Positions 36,521 to 44,042 are shown, counted from the first letter of the stretch. The stretch: DNA of 64,000 bases from CAWCHZ01 sp963795555 (GCA_963795555.1 CAWCHZ010000002.1:2046001-2110000), one strand, 5' to 3'. Numbers and translations are program-made. Notes: generated by a model not told the origin, from the letters alone.

Positions 36521-36930
36521 GCTTCCCACGCACTGGCGGCCCCGGCCCGAGGCGAGCCGCGATCGTGCTCGTCGGCTGGGGCGCCTGGCTGGGCGTGGCG
36601 ACCGCCGTGCAGGCACCGTTCGGGCCCCGGACGATCGAGTTCGTGCTGCTTGGAGCCGCCGCGCTGGCCTGTCTGCTGGTGGGCGGGGTGCTGTGGCTGA
36701 TCGATCGGCGGCGAGCTCGTACGAGCGCGGAGCTGCGGCTCATCTCCGACAGCTCCTTTGCGACGGTCACGCTCTGCATCGGGCTCGCGATCGCGTTGGT
36801 CGGCGCCGGCTTCGGGCTGTGGCTGATCCTGATTGGCGCGGGGATCGCGGCGCTCGGCGCGGGCGGGCTGGTGCGTGAGCTGCGTGCCAGGCGCGCGCGG
36901 CGGCTCGCGCTGCGCGGAGGGTCGCGATGA
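36517..36930 (+). CDS. Small membrane protein of the oxidase operon
   Basis: 137 residues from GTG 36517 (overlapping the coxA stop). Four hydrophobic stretches: AAIVLVGWGAWLGVATAVQ, FVLLGAAALACLLVGGVLWL, FATVTLCIGLAIALVGAGF and LWLILIGAGIAALGAGGLV, with a very basic C-terminus (RARRARRLALR). Position and size suggest an accessory subunit replacing COX3/COX4, but no family motif is recognised. Its last codons form the first copy of the 39-bp repeat that runs into ctaG. Confidence 0.7.
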   Translation: MSFPRTGGPGPRRAAIVLVGWGAWLGVATAVQAPFGPRTIEFVLLGAAALACLLVGGVLWLIDRRRARTSAELRLISDSSFATVTLCIGLAIALVGAGFGLWLILIGAGIAALGAGGLVRELRARRARRLALRGGSR

Positions 36931-37017
36931 GGTGGGTGGCGGCTCGCGCTGCGCGGAGGGTCGCGATGAGGTGGGTGGCGGCTCGCGCTGCGCCGAGGGT
37001 CGCGATGACGCGGGTGG
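36901..37017. repeat. Three 39-bp tandem copies, each with an ATGA, at the start of ctaG
   Basis: Copies begin at 36901, 36940 and 36979. The first two are identical over 39 bases; the third has a few changes. Each contains an ATGA: the first (36927-36930) joins the upstream stop to a ctaG start, and the others are in-frame starts at 36966 and 37005. Thirteen residues (MRWVAARAARRVA) are thereby repeated at the protein N-terminus. Confidence 0.93.
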
Positions 37018-37772
37018 CGGCGCTCGGCGGCGGGCTGGTCGTGCTGGCCGTGGCGCTGCTGTCGGGCATCGACTCCTGGTCGGAGCGGCTGCTGTCGGTG
37101 CACATGGTCCAGCACCTGCTGATCGGGCTGGTCGCGCCGGCGCTGCTGGTCTGCGCCGCGCCGCTGCGTCTCGCGCTGGCCGTCTGCTCGCCGCGCGGGC
37201 GCCGTCGGCTCGCGCTCCTGTTGCACAGCCGCCTCGTGCGGATGCTCGCGCGACCGGCGATCGGTGTCTGCCTCTACGCCGCGGTGCTGCTCGGTTCCCA
37301 TGTCCCGCTCGTCTACGACGCCGCTGTGCGCCATCCGCTGCTGCACGATCTCGAGCACGCCGCGTACTTCTGGTCGGGCGTCATCCTGCTCGCCCCGCTG
37401 ATCGCCGTCGATCCGCTGCCGCGGGCGCCGAGCGCGCTGGCGCGCTTTGCATGGCTGATCGCCGCGATGGTTCCGATGGCCGTCCTCGGTGCATGGCTCA
37501 CATCCAGCACGAGCGTCCGCTACGGCCCCTATCTGGCGCCGGCCGCGGCCCTGCACCGCTCGGCGCTCGCCGACCAGCGCCTCGCGGGCATCGTGATGTG
37601 GGTTGGTGGCGGGGTGGCGCTGCTCGCGCTGGCGCTGCTGGTCGCCGCGCGCGTGCTGATCGCCGAGGAGCGCCGCCAGCGCCGGCGCGACGCCCACGAG
37701 CTCGCTCAGCCGACCGCGAGGGTGAACGCGCCGCCGAGCGCTGCGACCCCGAGCACCAGCCAGGCGACGTAG
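36927..37772 (+). CDS. ctaG: Cytochrome c oxidase assembly factor CtaG (Caa3_CtaG-type)
   Basis: 281 residues if started at 36927; in-frame ATGs at 36966 and 37005 lie in later copies of the 39-bp repeat, and the third (MTRVAALGGGLVVLAVALLS) looks most like the native start. The body matches the multi-helix CtaG family: RLLSVHMVQHLLIGLVAPAL, PLLHDLEHAAYFWSGVILL and ADQRLAGIVMWVGGGVALLA with conserved histidines. It is needed for copper insertion or oxidase assembly. The 3' end overlaps the convergent mrpD gene by 67 bases. Confidence 0.85.
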   Translation: MRWVAARAARRVAMRWVAARAAPRVAMTRVAALGGGLVVLAVALLSGIDSWSERLLSVHMVQHLLIGLVAPALLVCAAPLRLALAVCSPRGRRRLALLLHSRLVRMLARPAIGVCLYAAVLLGSHVPLVYDAAVRHPLLHDLEHAAYFWSGVILLAPLIAVDPLPRAPSALARFAWLIAAMVPMAVLGAWLTSSTSVRYGPYLAPAAALHRSALADQRLAGIVMWVGGGVALLALALLVAARVLIAEERRQRRRDAHELAQPTARVNAPPSAATPSTSQAT

Positions 37773-39532
37773 TCGCAGACCGAGCCGCTGTGCAGGCGCC
37801 GCAGGGCGATCACCAGCGTCGTCGTCGTCTCGGCCAAGCCCGTCCAGCGGCTCCAGGCTGGTCGGCTGCGCAGCGCCCAGGCGGCACCCGCCAGCGCGGC
37901 GGCGGCGCTGATCGCGCCCAGCGCCCAATCCAGCGCGCCCGTGTGCACGTGCGGTCGTGCCAGGGCCACGACGGGTGCAGCCGCTAGCACGTGCGCGGCG
38001 GTCGGCGCACGGTCGGCGACGCGCACCGCCGCCTCGCCGACGGCGTCGTGCAGCCCCGGCAGCAGGCCGATCAGCAGCCCAACGACGAGCAGCAGCGCGG
38101 GGGGGAGGCTCATCACCCATGGCGTGCGGTCGTGCGGCTGCAGCGTCTCCGGCTGCTCGCGCACGGCGGTCAACAGCTCGTGATGGCGGGGGACCCGCGG
38201 TCCCAGCCCCACGAAGATCCGTCCGCCGGCGCGCAGCACTGCTGCGCCCGGCGCGGCCGAGCCGATCAGCACGAACGCGATCGCCCAGGCGTAGCCGGTG
38301 TGGCGCAGCGCATCCTCGAGCCCGGACTTGCCGAAGAACGGGCCGCTGGCCGGGAGCGCCGCGAGTGCCAGCCCGCCGAGCGCGAAGACCGCGGCGGCGA
38401 TCCGCAGGCGAGCCTGTCGCCCGCGCCCGCGCAGCTCGTGCTCGTCGACGGTCGCAAAGCGGTGCAGCAGGATGCCCGCGGCCATGAACAACGCCGCCTT
38501 GATGAACGCGTGGGCGAGCACGTAGTCGCCCGCCCCGGCGAGGCCCGCCGGCGCCAGCAGGCCGACGCCGATCAGGAACATCCCGCTGTGCGTGATCGTC
38601 GAGAACGCCAGCAGGCGCTTGAGATGGCGCTGGGCCAGGCACATCACCGACCCGACCAGCACCGTCAGCACGCCGAACGCGACGAGCGTCGGCCGCAGCC
38701 CGGCAACGTGGGGCGCGAGCGGTCCGGAGAATGCCGACCAATAGACCCGCGCGAAGCCGAGCAGGCCGAGCTCGACCATCACCCCCGAGAACAGAACGCA
38801 GACGGGGACCGGCGCGACCGCATGGGCGTCGGCCAGCCAGAAGTGGAGCGGCACGATCGCGGCCTTGACGAGCAGGCCGGCGGCGATCAGCAGCAGGGCG
38901 ACGACGACCAACCCGTCAGCGCGATGGGCGGCCAGCGCCTGGCCGATCTGCGCGAGGTTCAGCGCCCCCGTGCGCGCGTACACCAACGCGATCCCGCTGA
39001 GGATCATGAACGAGCCGATGCTGTTGGTGATCGCGAAGTTGATCGCCCCCTGCAGCGGGCCCGCCTCCTCGATCTTGTAGGCGGTGAGCGCGTAGGCCAC
39101 GACGCTCATCAGCTCGAAGAACACAAACAGGTTGAAGACGTCGCCGGTCAGGCAGAAGCCGACCATCGCGGCCAGGAAGACCAGCATCAGCGCGGCGTAG
39201 AGGCTGCCGATCTCGTCGAAGTAGCGCACCGAGTACAACAGCGCGGCGCTGACGAGGACGCTGCACAGCGTCGCCATGCCGGCACCGAGCGGGTCGATCG
39301 TGAACGAGATGCCGATCGCGACGCCCGCGCGCGGATGAAACCCGCTGAACCAGTAGACGAGCAGGCCCTCGCGGACGTGAGCGAGCAGCAGCGCGCAGAT
39401 CGCCGTGGTCGCAAGCGCGCAGGCCAGCGCGAAGGCGTCGACCAGCCAACGCGGCAGCACGGCGTTGCCGGCCGCGAGCATCGCGGCGCCGAGCAGCGGA
39501 ACGATCACCGGCAGCGGGGCGAGCGCGTGCAC
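37706..39532 (-). CDS. mrpD: Antiporter-type large subunit (MrpD/MbhH, NuoL/M/N family)
   Basis: 608 residues from GTG 39532, about fourteen helices plus a long C-terminus. Conserved parts of the proton-antiporter fold: FVFFELMSVVAYALTAYK (Glu of TM5), LLVKAAIVPLHFWLADAHAV (Lys of TM7), HLKRLLAFSTITHSGMFLIG and LAHAFIKAALFMAAGILLHR. These charged residues form the ion path. It is the only large antiporter subunit of the module; no NuoL-like MrpA is encoded. Last gene of the seven-gene operon; mrpC ends three bases upstream. Confidence 0.92.
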   Translation of the reverse strand: MHALAPLPVIVPLLGAAMLAAGNAVLPRWLVDAFALACALATTAICALLLAHVREGLLVYWFSGFHPRAGVAIGISFTIDPLGAGMATLCSVLVSAALLYSVRYFDEIGSLYAALMLVFLAAMVGFCLTGDVFNLFVFFELMSVVAYALTAYKIEEAGPLQGAINFAITNSIGSFMILSGIALVYARTGALNLAQIGQALAAHRADGLVVVALLLIAAGLLVKAAIVPLHFWLADAHAVAPVPVCVLFSGVMVELGLLGFARVYWSAFSGPLAPHVAGLRPTLVAFGVLTVLVGSVMCLAQRHLKRLLAFSTITHSGMFLIGVGLLAPAGLAGAGDYVLAHAFIKAALFMAAGILLHRFATVDEHELRGRGRQARLRIAAAVFALGGLALAALPASGPFFGKSGLEDALRHTGYAWAIAFVLIGSAAPGAAVLRAGGRIFVGLGPRVPRHHELLTAVREQPETLQPHDRTPWVMSLPPALLLVVGLLIGLLPGLHDAVGEAAVRVADRAPTAAHVLAAAPVVALARPHVHTGALDWALGAISAAAALAGAAWALRSRPAWSRWTGLAETTTTLVIALRRLHSGSVCDYVAWLVLGVAALGGAFTLAVG

Positions 39533-39534
39533 GC

Positions 39535-39879
39535 CTAGCCTCGCAGCGGGGTCAGCTCGCTGGGGTCGAGCGTTCCGAAGCGCTTGTGCGCCTGGATCGC
39601 GAGTGCCAGCAGCAGCGCGACGACCGTCGCCTCGACGACGATGTCGGTCAGCGTGAGCGCCTGGACGATCGGGTCGACGGCGCGGCTGCCGACGGGGATG
39701 TCGGCGAAGATCGCGGCGGCGGCATGGGTCCGGAAGCCGACCGCGAGCAGCAGCACGTACGTTGATGACTGCACCACCGACAGGCAGATCACGAGGTGGA
39801 CGAGGTTGGAGCTGCTGACGATTCCGTAGAGGCCGACCAGCAGCAGCCAGGCGGCGACGACATACGGCAGGACGCTCAT
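39535..39879 (-). CDS. mrpC: Mrp/MBH subunit C (NuoK-like)
   Basis: 114 residues, three helices: YVVAAWLLLVGLYGIVSSSN, LVICLSVVQSSTYVLLLAVGF and IVQALTLTDIVVEATVVALL. VDPIVQALTLTDIVVEAT is the characteristic MrpC/NuoK signature with its buried glutamate. It sits between the MbhE/MrpB fusion and MrpD. Its start codon lies in one copy of a perfect 20-bp tandem repeat. Confidence 0.92.
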   Translation of the reverse strand: MSVLPYVVAAWLLLVGLYGIVSSSNLVHLVICLSVVQSSTYVLLLAVGFRTHAAAAIFADIPVGSRAVDPIVQALTLTDIVVEATVVALLLALAIQAHKRFGTLDPSELTPLRG

Positions 39880-39906
39880 CGCGGCCGCAGGACGCTCATC
39901 GCGGCC
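39867..39906. repeat. Perfect 20-bp tandem duplication at the mrpB/mrpC junction
   Basis: gcaggacgctcatcgcggcc occurs twice without a mismatch (39867-39886, 39887-39906). Each copy contains tcat, i.e. ATGA on the coding strand. One ATG is the mrpC start (39879) and the other copy supplies the TGA of the mrpB gene (39896-39898). Confidence 0.95.
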
Positions 39907-40648
39907 CGATGACGAGCGCCTGGTCGAAGAACTCGCCCCACAGCAGCACGAACGCGCCCGCCACCTCGAGCCCGATCGCCATGCTGCTCACCGGCATCGT
40001 GCCGGCGGAGAGCAGCTGAGCCGGCGTTCCGAAGCCGAGGAAGTTCTGGAAGAACGCGGCGGCGAACACCATGCCGCCCAGACCGACCAGACCGTAGCCA
40101 GCGGCCCCGCCGGCCTCCGCCAGCTCGACCAGCGCGTGCGGCGAGATGCGCTTCATCGCCAGGTAGCTGCCGCCAAGGAAGACCAGCAGCAGCGCGGCGG
40201 CGCCGACGACGCCGCCCTGGAAGCCGCCGCCCGGGGTCAGCGCGCCGTGCAAGCTGACGTAGAGCGACAGCGCCACCACCGGACCGACCAACGTCAGGGC
40301 CACCGCACGCAGCGCGAAGCTCGTGCCCTGGAAGCGATGCTTGTCGCGGGCGTCCGCCGTGGGTCGCTCACGCTCGTCGCGCAGCTCGCGCAGCAGCACC
40401 GCGAGCCCGACCACGGAGGCGAACAGGATGAACTCCTCGCCCAGGGTGTCGAGCGCGCGGTAGTCGAAGTTCACCGCGGTGATGGCATCGGTCGCATGGC
40501 GCTGGGCGACGACGACGCGGTCGATCAGCAGCGCGTAGGCGCCGTGGAAGGTGCCGAACGCCGGCAGGCCGCTGATCGCCCAGCCCAGCAGCGCGGCCAG
40601 CCCAAGCGCGCCGACCGCGAACAGCCGCAGGCGGCCGGTGGCGCTCAC
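39896..40648 (-). CDS. mrpB: Fused MbhE-MrpB subunit of the antiporter module
   Basis: 250 residues from GTG 40648. The N-terminal 100 residues (WAISGLPAFGTFHGAYALLI, AITAVNFDYRALDTLGEEF) match the MbhE-type domain normally at the C-terminus of MrpA; FDYRALDTLGEE is its signature. From about residue 110 the MrpB/MnhB domain follows: YVSLHGALTPGGGFQGGVVG and later helices. The fusion of the two is common in actinobacteria-type operons. Coupled to the MbhD-type gene by a GTGA overlap. Confidence 0.85.
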   Translation of the reverse strand: MSATGRLRLFAVGALGLAALLGWAISGLPAFGTFHGAYALLIDRVVVAQRHATDAITAVNFDYRALDTLGEEFILFASVVGLAVLLRELRDERERPTADARDKHRFQGTSFALRAVALTLVGPVVALSLYVSLHGALTPGGGFQGGVVGAAALLLVFLGGSYLAMKRISPHALVELAEAGGAAGYGLVGLGGMVFAAAFFQNFLGFGTPAQLLSAGTMPVSSMAIGLEVAGAFVLLWGEFFDQALVIGPR

Positions 40649-40917
40649 CCGCGATCGTCCTCGGCGTCGTCGCGTGCGGGCTGCTCGTGACGACGCATCT
40701 TCGCCAGCGCCAGCAGGATCATCACGGGCAGCCCGACGCTCGAGACGACGATCTGCGACAGCGCGACGTCGGGATCCTGGAAGGCCGAGAACAGCAGCGC
40801 CAGCAGCAGCCCGTAGATCCCCACCATCAGCGCCTGCTTGAGCGGGTTGCGTGAGAGCACGACAGCGAGGCCGCCCGCGGCCACCAGCACGAGCAGCCCG
40901 ATCCGCAGGACGTTCAT
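40645..40917 (-). CDS. MbhD-type subunit (DUF4040)
   Basis: 90 residues, three helices: LRIGLLVLVAAGGLAVVLSR, ALMVGIYGLLLALLFSAF and VSSVGLPVMILLALAKM. FQDPDVALSQIVVSSVGLP is the DUF4040/MbhD signature (a PDVALTE-like motif with Gln in place of the Glu). In full Mrp systems this domain is part of MrpA; here it is a free subunit between MrpG and the MbhE-MrpB fusion. Confidence 0.85.
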   Translation of the reverse strand: MNVLRIGLLVLVAAGGLAVVLSRNPLKQALMVGIYGLLLALLFSAFQDPDVALSQIVVSSVGLPVMILLALAKMRRHEQPARDDAEDDRG

Positions 40918-41035
40918 CGCCGCTCCTCGGTGGGGTGACGCAGCTCGTGTGGACTCACGGCCGCTCCGCGGTGTCGTGGCGCAGCTCGTGCGGGCTCACG
41001 GCCGCTCCTCGGCCCTGTCACGCAGCTCGCAGACC
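40918..41035. repeat. 41-bp tandem repeat, nearly three copies, at the mrpG/mbhD junction
   Basis: Copies start at about 40918, 40959 and 41000 (units containing ccgctcc and cgcagctcgtg), with about 15-20% divergence. The mrpG stop (tca, 40996-40998) falls at the end of the second copy and the MbhD-type ATG (40917) abuts the first, so the duplication has opened a 78-base gap between two genes of an otherwise overlapping operon. Confidence 0.8.
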
Positions 41036-41331
41036 CCCTCGTCGGCGTTCCAGGCGCCGCGCTCGCGGATCCGCGCCGCCCGCGCGGTGACGTGCCCGAG
41101 CAGCGGTCCGCAGGCGACCGCCACCGCCGCCGTGGCGAGCGCCTTGTCGGCGACCAGCGAGAAGGACTCGCGCACGAGGATTGCGACCGCGATCAGCGCG
41201 ACCCCCCAGCCGGCGGCGGAGCCGTAATGCAGGCGATCGTAGGCGTTGGGCATCACCAGCACGCCGAGCGCGCAGACGATCAGGACCAGCACGCCGGCCG
41301 CCACCAGCACGTCGACGATGACGGCTCTCAC
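40996..41331 (-). CDS. mrpG: Mrp/MBH subunit G
   Basis: 111 residues from GTG 41331, which overlaps the mrpF stop (GTGA). Three helices with the MrpG signature VLVMPNAYDRLHYGSAAGWG, then VALIAVAILVRESF and ALATAAVAVACGPLLGHVTAR. The C-terminal tail CELRDRAEERP is the part duplicated downstream. Part of the membrane antiporter module. Confidence 0.9.
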   Translation of the reverse strand: MRAVIVDVLVAAGVLVLIVCALGVLVMPNAYDRLHYGSAAGWGVALIAVAILVRESFSLVADKALATAAVAVACGPLLGHVTARAARIRERGAWNADEGVCELRDRAEERP

Positions 41332-41579
41332 AGCATTCGCTCCAACAGCCGCGCGAACGCCAGTGAGCCGATGAACGCCAGCACCGCAAGCACGAGCGCC
41401 AGGTCGATGAACGGCTGCCTGCCGGTCCCCTCCGCGATCAGCACCAGCTCGACGGTCGCCAGCACACCGGCCAGCTCGAGCGCGATCAGGGCGTCCATGA
41501 CGTGACCGATCGCGCATGCGATGCCGCAGGCGAGCAGCGCTGGCAGCAGCGCCACGGCAGCGATCAGCCATACGTTCAT
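41328..41579 (-). CDS. mrpF: Mrp/MBH subunit F
   Basis: 83 residues, three helices: WLIAAVALLPALLACGIACA, LIALELAGVLATVELVLIAE and FIDLALVLAVLAFIGSLAFA. GRQPFIDLALVLAVLAFIGS is the typical MrpF end, although the usual R-GP-D motif of the first loop is weak here (IGHVMDALIALE). The ATG lies in the first of three 26-bp repeats at its junction with mrpE. Confidence 0.88.
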   Translation of the reverse strand: MNVWLIAAVALLPALLACGIACAIGHVMDALIALELAGVLATVELVLIAEGTGRQPFIDLALVLAVLAFIGSLAFARLLERML

Positions 41580-41653
41580 CGTCCGATCTCCGGCAGCCGC
41601 TTCATCGTCCGATCTCCGGCAGCCGCATCATCGTCCGATCTCCGGCAGCCGTC
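41576..41653. repeat. Three 26-bp tandem copies at the mrpE/mrpF junction
   Basis: Copies at 41576-41601, 41602-41627 and 41628-41653 are identical over about 24 bases. On the coding strand each reads gctgccggagatcggacgATGA, i.e. the last codons of mrpE (LPEIGR) followed by ATGA. The mrpE TGA is in the first-transcribed copy and the mrpF ATG in the last, so a former 4-base overlap is now a spacer of about 50 bases. Twenty-six is not a multiple of three, so the extra copies are out of frame with one another. Confidence 0.95.
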
Positions 41654-42143
41654 GTGCCTCGCTCGCCTTGCTCGCGAGCTGGTGGACGACCACCTGGCGG
41701 TCGTCGACGCCGAGCACGATCGTGTTCGGCGCCAGCGAGCCCAGCAGCTCGATCCCGGCGCGGCGTGCGTTGGCGCGCGGCTCGTCGGCGCCCTCGAAGG
41801 GCAGCGAGCGAAATCCGCCCGTGCGTCGTGGCCCAGCCGGCCCCAGCATCGCCGCACGGCCGATCGCTGGGCCGAGCTCGCGCGCCAGCAGCCACAGGTC
41901 GGCCGGCACGCGGGTGAGCTGGCGCACGGCAGCGCGGGCCATTGCAAGCGGGCGTGGTCGCAGGCGGTCCCCGCGCTGGGCTCGGGCCAGCACGGCGCCC
42001 GTCGCGGCGATCGCCGCGGCAATGGCGCCTGCGACGAGCTCTGGGATCGACGTCGTGTCGACCAGCAGCAGCCACGCTGCTGCTGCCACAGCCCAGCTGC
42101 CGAGCCAGCCGAGCGCGCGCAGCGGTCGAGACGGGCGTCGCAC
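41628..42143 (-). CDS. mrpE: Mrp/MBH subunit E
   Basis: 171 residues from GTG 42143. Two N-terminal helices (LGWLGSWAVAAAAWLLLVDT, LVAGAIAAAIAATGAVLAR), a third at LARELGPAIGRAAMLGP, and the soluble C-terminal part IELLGSLAPNTIVLGVDDRQ with VVVHQL, the MrpE signature S-xTPGT replaced by SLAPNTIVLGVD. First gene of the E-F-G-D-E/B-C-D operon. The SDR gene on the same strand ends 7 bases... downstream reading from it starts at 42143, so both may share a transcript. Confidence 0.87.
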   Translation of the reverse strand: MRRPSRPLRALGWLGSWAVAAAAWLLLVDTTSIPELVAGAIAAAIAATGAVLARAQRGDRLRPRPLAMARAAVRQLTRVPADLWLLARELGPAIGRAAMLGPAGPRRTGGFRSLPFEGADEPRANARRAGIELLGSLAPNTIVLGVDDRQVVVHQLASKASEARRLPEIGR

Positions 42144-42149
42144 CGCGGC

Positions 42150-43181
42150 TCACTCTCGCGACGGCCGCGCGACCAACGCCCCCAGCGCCAGCGCCCCCCC
42201 GAGCGCCAGCAGCGCGTCGCGGCGCAGCGTCAGCGCCAGCTGCACGCTGCGGTCATGAGCCTCGTCGTCGAAGACGCCGTGGGCGCCGTGGTCGCCGGGC
42301 AGGGGCTCGAAGAGGTTGTCCGGACGATCCGGCGGGACGGGCTCGTCGGTCTGCTGCGCGTCGTAATTGGTGCGCGCCAAGAAGGCGTCGACGAGGCTCG
42401 GGGCCAGCATGCTGCCGATGATCGTCGCCACGGTCGATCCGCCGACCCAGACCTCCCGGCGCCGGGCGCTGGCCGCCCACACGATGCCGCGCGCCGCCAC
42501 CTCCGGCTGGTAGACGGGTGCCACCGGACGGGGCTTGCGGGGTAGGCGGCTGCGGACGGTGGTGAACTGGGGAGTGTTGAGCCCCGGCAGCTGCACCATC
42601 GTCAGCCGCACGTTCGAGTGGTCGTGCAGCAGCTCGACGCGCAGCGAGTCGGTGAAGCCGCGCAGCGCGAACTTCGCGCCACAGTAGGCCGCCTGCAGCG
42701 GGATCGAGCGGTAGGCGAGCGCAGAGCCGACCTGGACGATCGTGCCCCGGTCGCGCGGCAGCATGCGAGCAAGCGCCGCGAGCGTGCCGTGGACCGCACC
42801 CAGGTAGGTGACCTCCGTCGCGCGCCGGACCTCGTCGGCCCGCATCTCGCGAACGGGCGAGAAGATCGTCGTCATCGCGTCATTGACCCAAACGTCAATC
42901 GGGCCAAGCTCGCGCTCGGCTTGCTCGGCGGCGCGCTCCACAGCAGCATCGTCGGCGACGTCCGTGGGGATTGGCAGCGCGCGCACGCCGCTCGCCCGCA
43001 GCTCCGCAGCCGCGGCTTCGAGCCCGTCCTCGCCGCGCGCGAGCAGCGCGACGTCGGCGCCCTGGCGCGCGAACTCACGCGCCGTCGCACGGCCAACCCC
43101 AGCGCTGGCCCCGGTCACGACCACGATGCGTGCGGACTCGCTACGTGCGCGCTGTCGAGCTGACAACCCTGGCACCCGCAT
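42150..43181 (-). CDS. Short-chain dehydrogenase with C-terminal hydrophobic tail
   Basis: 343 residues from ATG 43181. NAD(P) motif VVVTGASAGVGRATAREFA, catalytic Ser in QVGSALAYRS and YCGAK (Tyr-x-x-x-Lys), all intact. The C-terminal extension beyond the SDR fold (about 250-343) includes VGGSTVATIIGSMLAPSLVD, a Pro/Asp-rich stretch and a final hydrophobic helix LALGGALALGALVA, so the enzyme may attach to the membrane. Substrate unknown. It lies 6 bases upstream of mrpE on the same strand and could be co-transcribed with the antiporter operon. Confidence 0.87.
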   Translation of the reverse strand: MRVPGLSARQRARSESARIVVVTGASAGVGRATAREFARQGADVALLARGEDGLEAAAAELRASGVRALPIPTDVADDAAVERAAEQAERELGPIDVWVNDAMTTIFSPVREMRADEVRRATEVTYLGAVHGTLAALARMLPRDRGTIVQVGSALAYRSIPLQAAYCGAKFALRGFTDSLRVELLHDHSNVRLTMVQLPGLNTPQFTTVRSRLPRKPRPVAPVYQPEVAARGIVWAASARRREVWVGGSTVATIIGSMLAPSLVDAFLARTNYDAQQTDEPVPPDRPDNLFEPLPGDHGAHGVFDDEAHDRSVQLALTLRRDALLALGGALALGALVARPSRE

Positions 43182-43323
43182 CAGCGGCGCCTCTGCCCGC
43201 ACAGGCCAGCATTCAAACGTGCACGCCCGCTGAGCGCTCAGTGACGCCGATTCGAGCGGTCCCGCCGGTTGGGCGTTCACTCCCTGGGGTAACGAGGGGG
43301 CAATGCCAGCTGATCCCCCGACG

Positions 43324-43710
43324 ATGAGCCTGCCGCGAGGCCGCGCCCTCGGTCATCGCAACTGGGCGATCGCCGAGGGCTACATACCGGGGCAGAGCAC
43401 CGGTCCCGAGCCGCAGATGACCAGCCATGAGACGGCGTGTCTGCTCAACACCGGCAACCGCGAGGCGCATGTCGAGATCACGGTCTACTTCAGCGATCGC
43501 GAGCCGGTCGGCCCCTACCACGTCACCGTGGCGGCGCGACGGACGCTGCATCTGCGCTTCAACGACCTGACCGATCCCGAGCCCGTGCCGCGCGACACCG
43601 ACTACGCGAGCGTGATCCAGTCCGACGTGCCGATCGTCGTGCAGCACACGCGTCTGGACAGTCGTCAGCCACCGCACGCGCTGCTCACCACGATCGCCCA
43701 TCCGCTCTGA
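43324..43710 (+). CDS. Sensory rhodopsin transducer (ASRT) family protein
   Basis: About 128 residues from ATG 43324 (ATG 43303 gives seven more). The sequence runs NWAIAEGYIPGQS, SHETACLLNTGNREAHVEIT, YFSDREPVGPYHVTV, LHLRFNDLTDPEPVPRDTDY and SDVPIVVQHTRLDSRQP, a near-complete match to my memory of the Anabaena sensory rhodopsin transducer family (PF07100). That soluble beta-sandwich tetramer binds the rhodopsin and, in reports, DNA. No rhodopsin gene is in this window, so here it probably has another ligand or regulatory role. Confidence 0.85.
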   Translation: MSLPRGRALGHRNWAIAEGYIPGQSTGPEPQMTSHETACLLNTGNREAHVEITVYFSDREPVGPYHVTVAARRTLHLRFNDLTDPEPVPRDTDYASVIQSDVPIVVQHTRLDSRQPPHALLTTIAHPL

Positions 43711-43801
43711 CGCACGGGGTCTCACGCGCCGTCGCGGTGCGTCGACGTCGTCGAGCCCCGACGCCGTTTGGCCCGGGCCTCGAGGGGTAGGCCGGAGCTC
43801 G

Positions 43802-43969
43802 ATGAAGGTGCTTGCAGTCACAAGCGAGCCGATCAGCGCCGAGCGCCTGCATGGGGCGCTGGACGGCGTGCCGATCGCCGACGTCGAGGAGGTCGATCCC
43901 GAGGAGCTTGGGCGGGAGCTCGGGGTCCCCGTCGAGCGCCACCTCGTCGCGCCGGCGGCGGACGCATGA
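43802..43969 (+). CDS. Short conserved-looking protein, possibly a truncated actinobacterial stress-type protein
   Basis: 55 residues: MKVLAVTSEPISAERLHGAL followed by an acidic middle (DVEEVDPEELGREL) and VPVERHLVAPAADA. The opening KVLxVTSEPISAExL resembles the first strand and helix of a widespread actinobacterial nucleotide-binding (universal-stress-like) protein, but the rest of that roughly 130-residue domain is missing. It is either a small stand-alone protein or a remnant. It ends 70 bases before the F420-type oxidoreductase. Confidence 0.45.
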   Translation: MKVLAVTSEPISAERLHGALDGVPIADVEEVDPEELGRELGVPVERHLVAPAADA

Positions 43970-44042
43970 CACTGGCGCTGGACTGGCCAGCGATGGCGTC
44001 GAACCGGCCAGGGACGGCGCGCCCGCACGGGGCCAGTGGCTG

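Noticed and set aside
36306..38741. An 811-codon minus-strand frame covering ctaG and part of mrpD
   Set aside because: It runs antisense to ctaG and out of frame with mrpD; the low-complexity repeats it encodes come from the 39-bp DNA repeat.
37991..39538. A 515-codon plus-strand open frame opposite mrpD
   Set aside because: Antisense shadow of a well-supported antiporter subunit; composition (Asp/Arg/Gln/His-rich) is typical of shadows.
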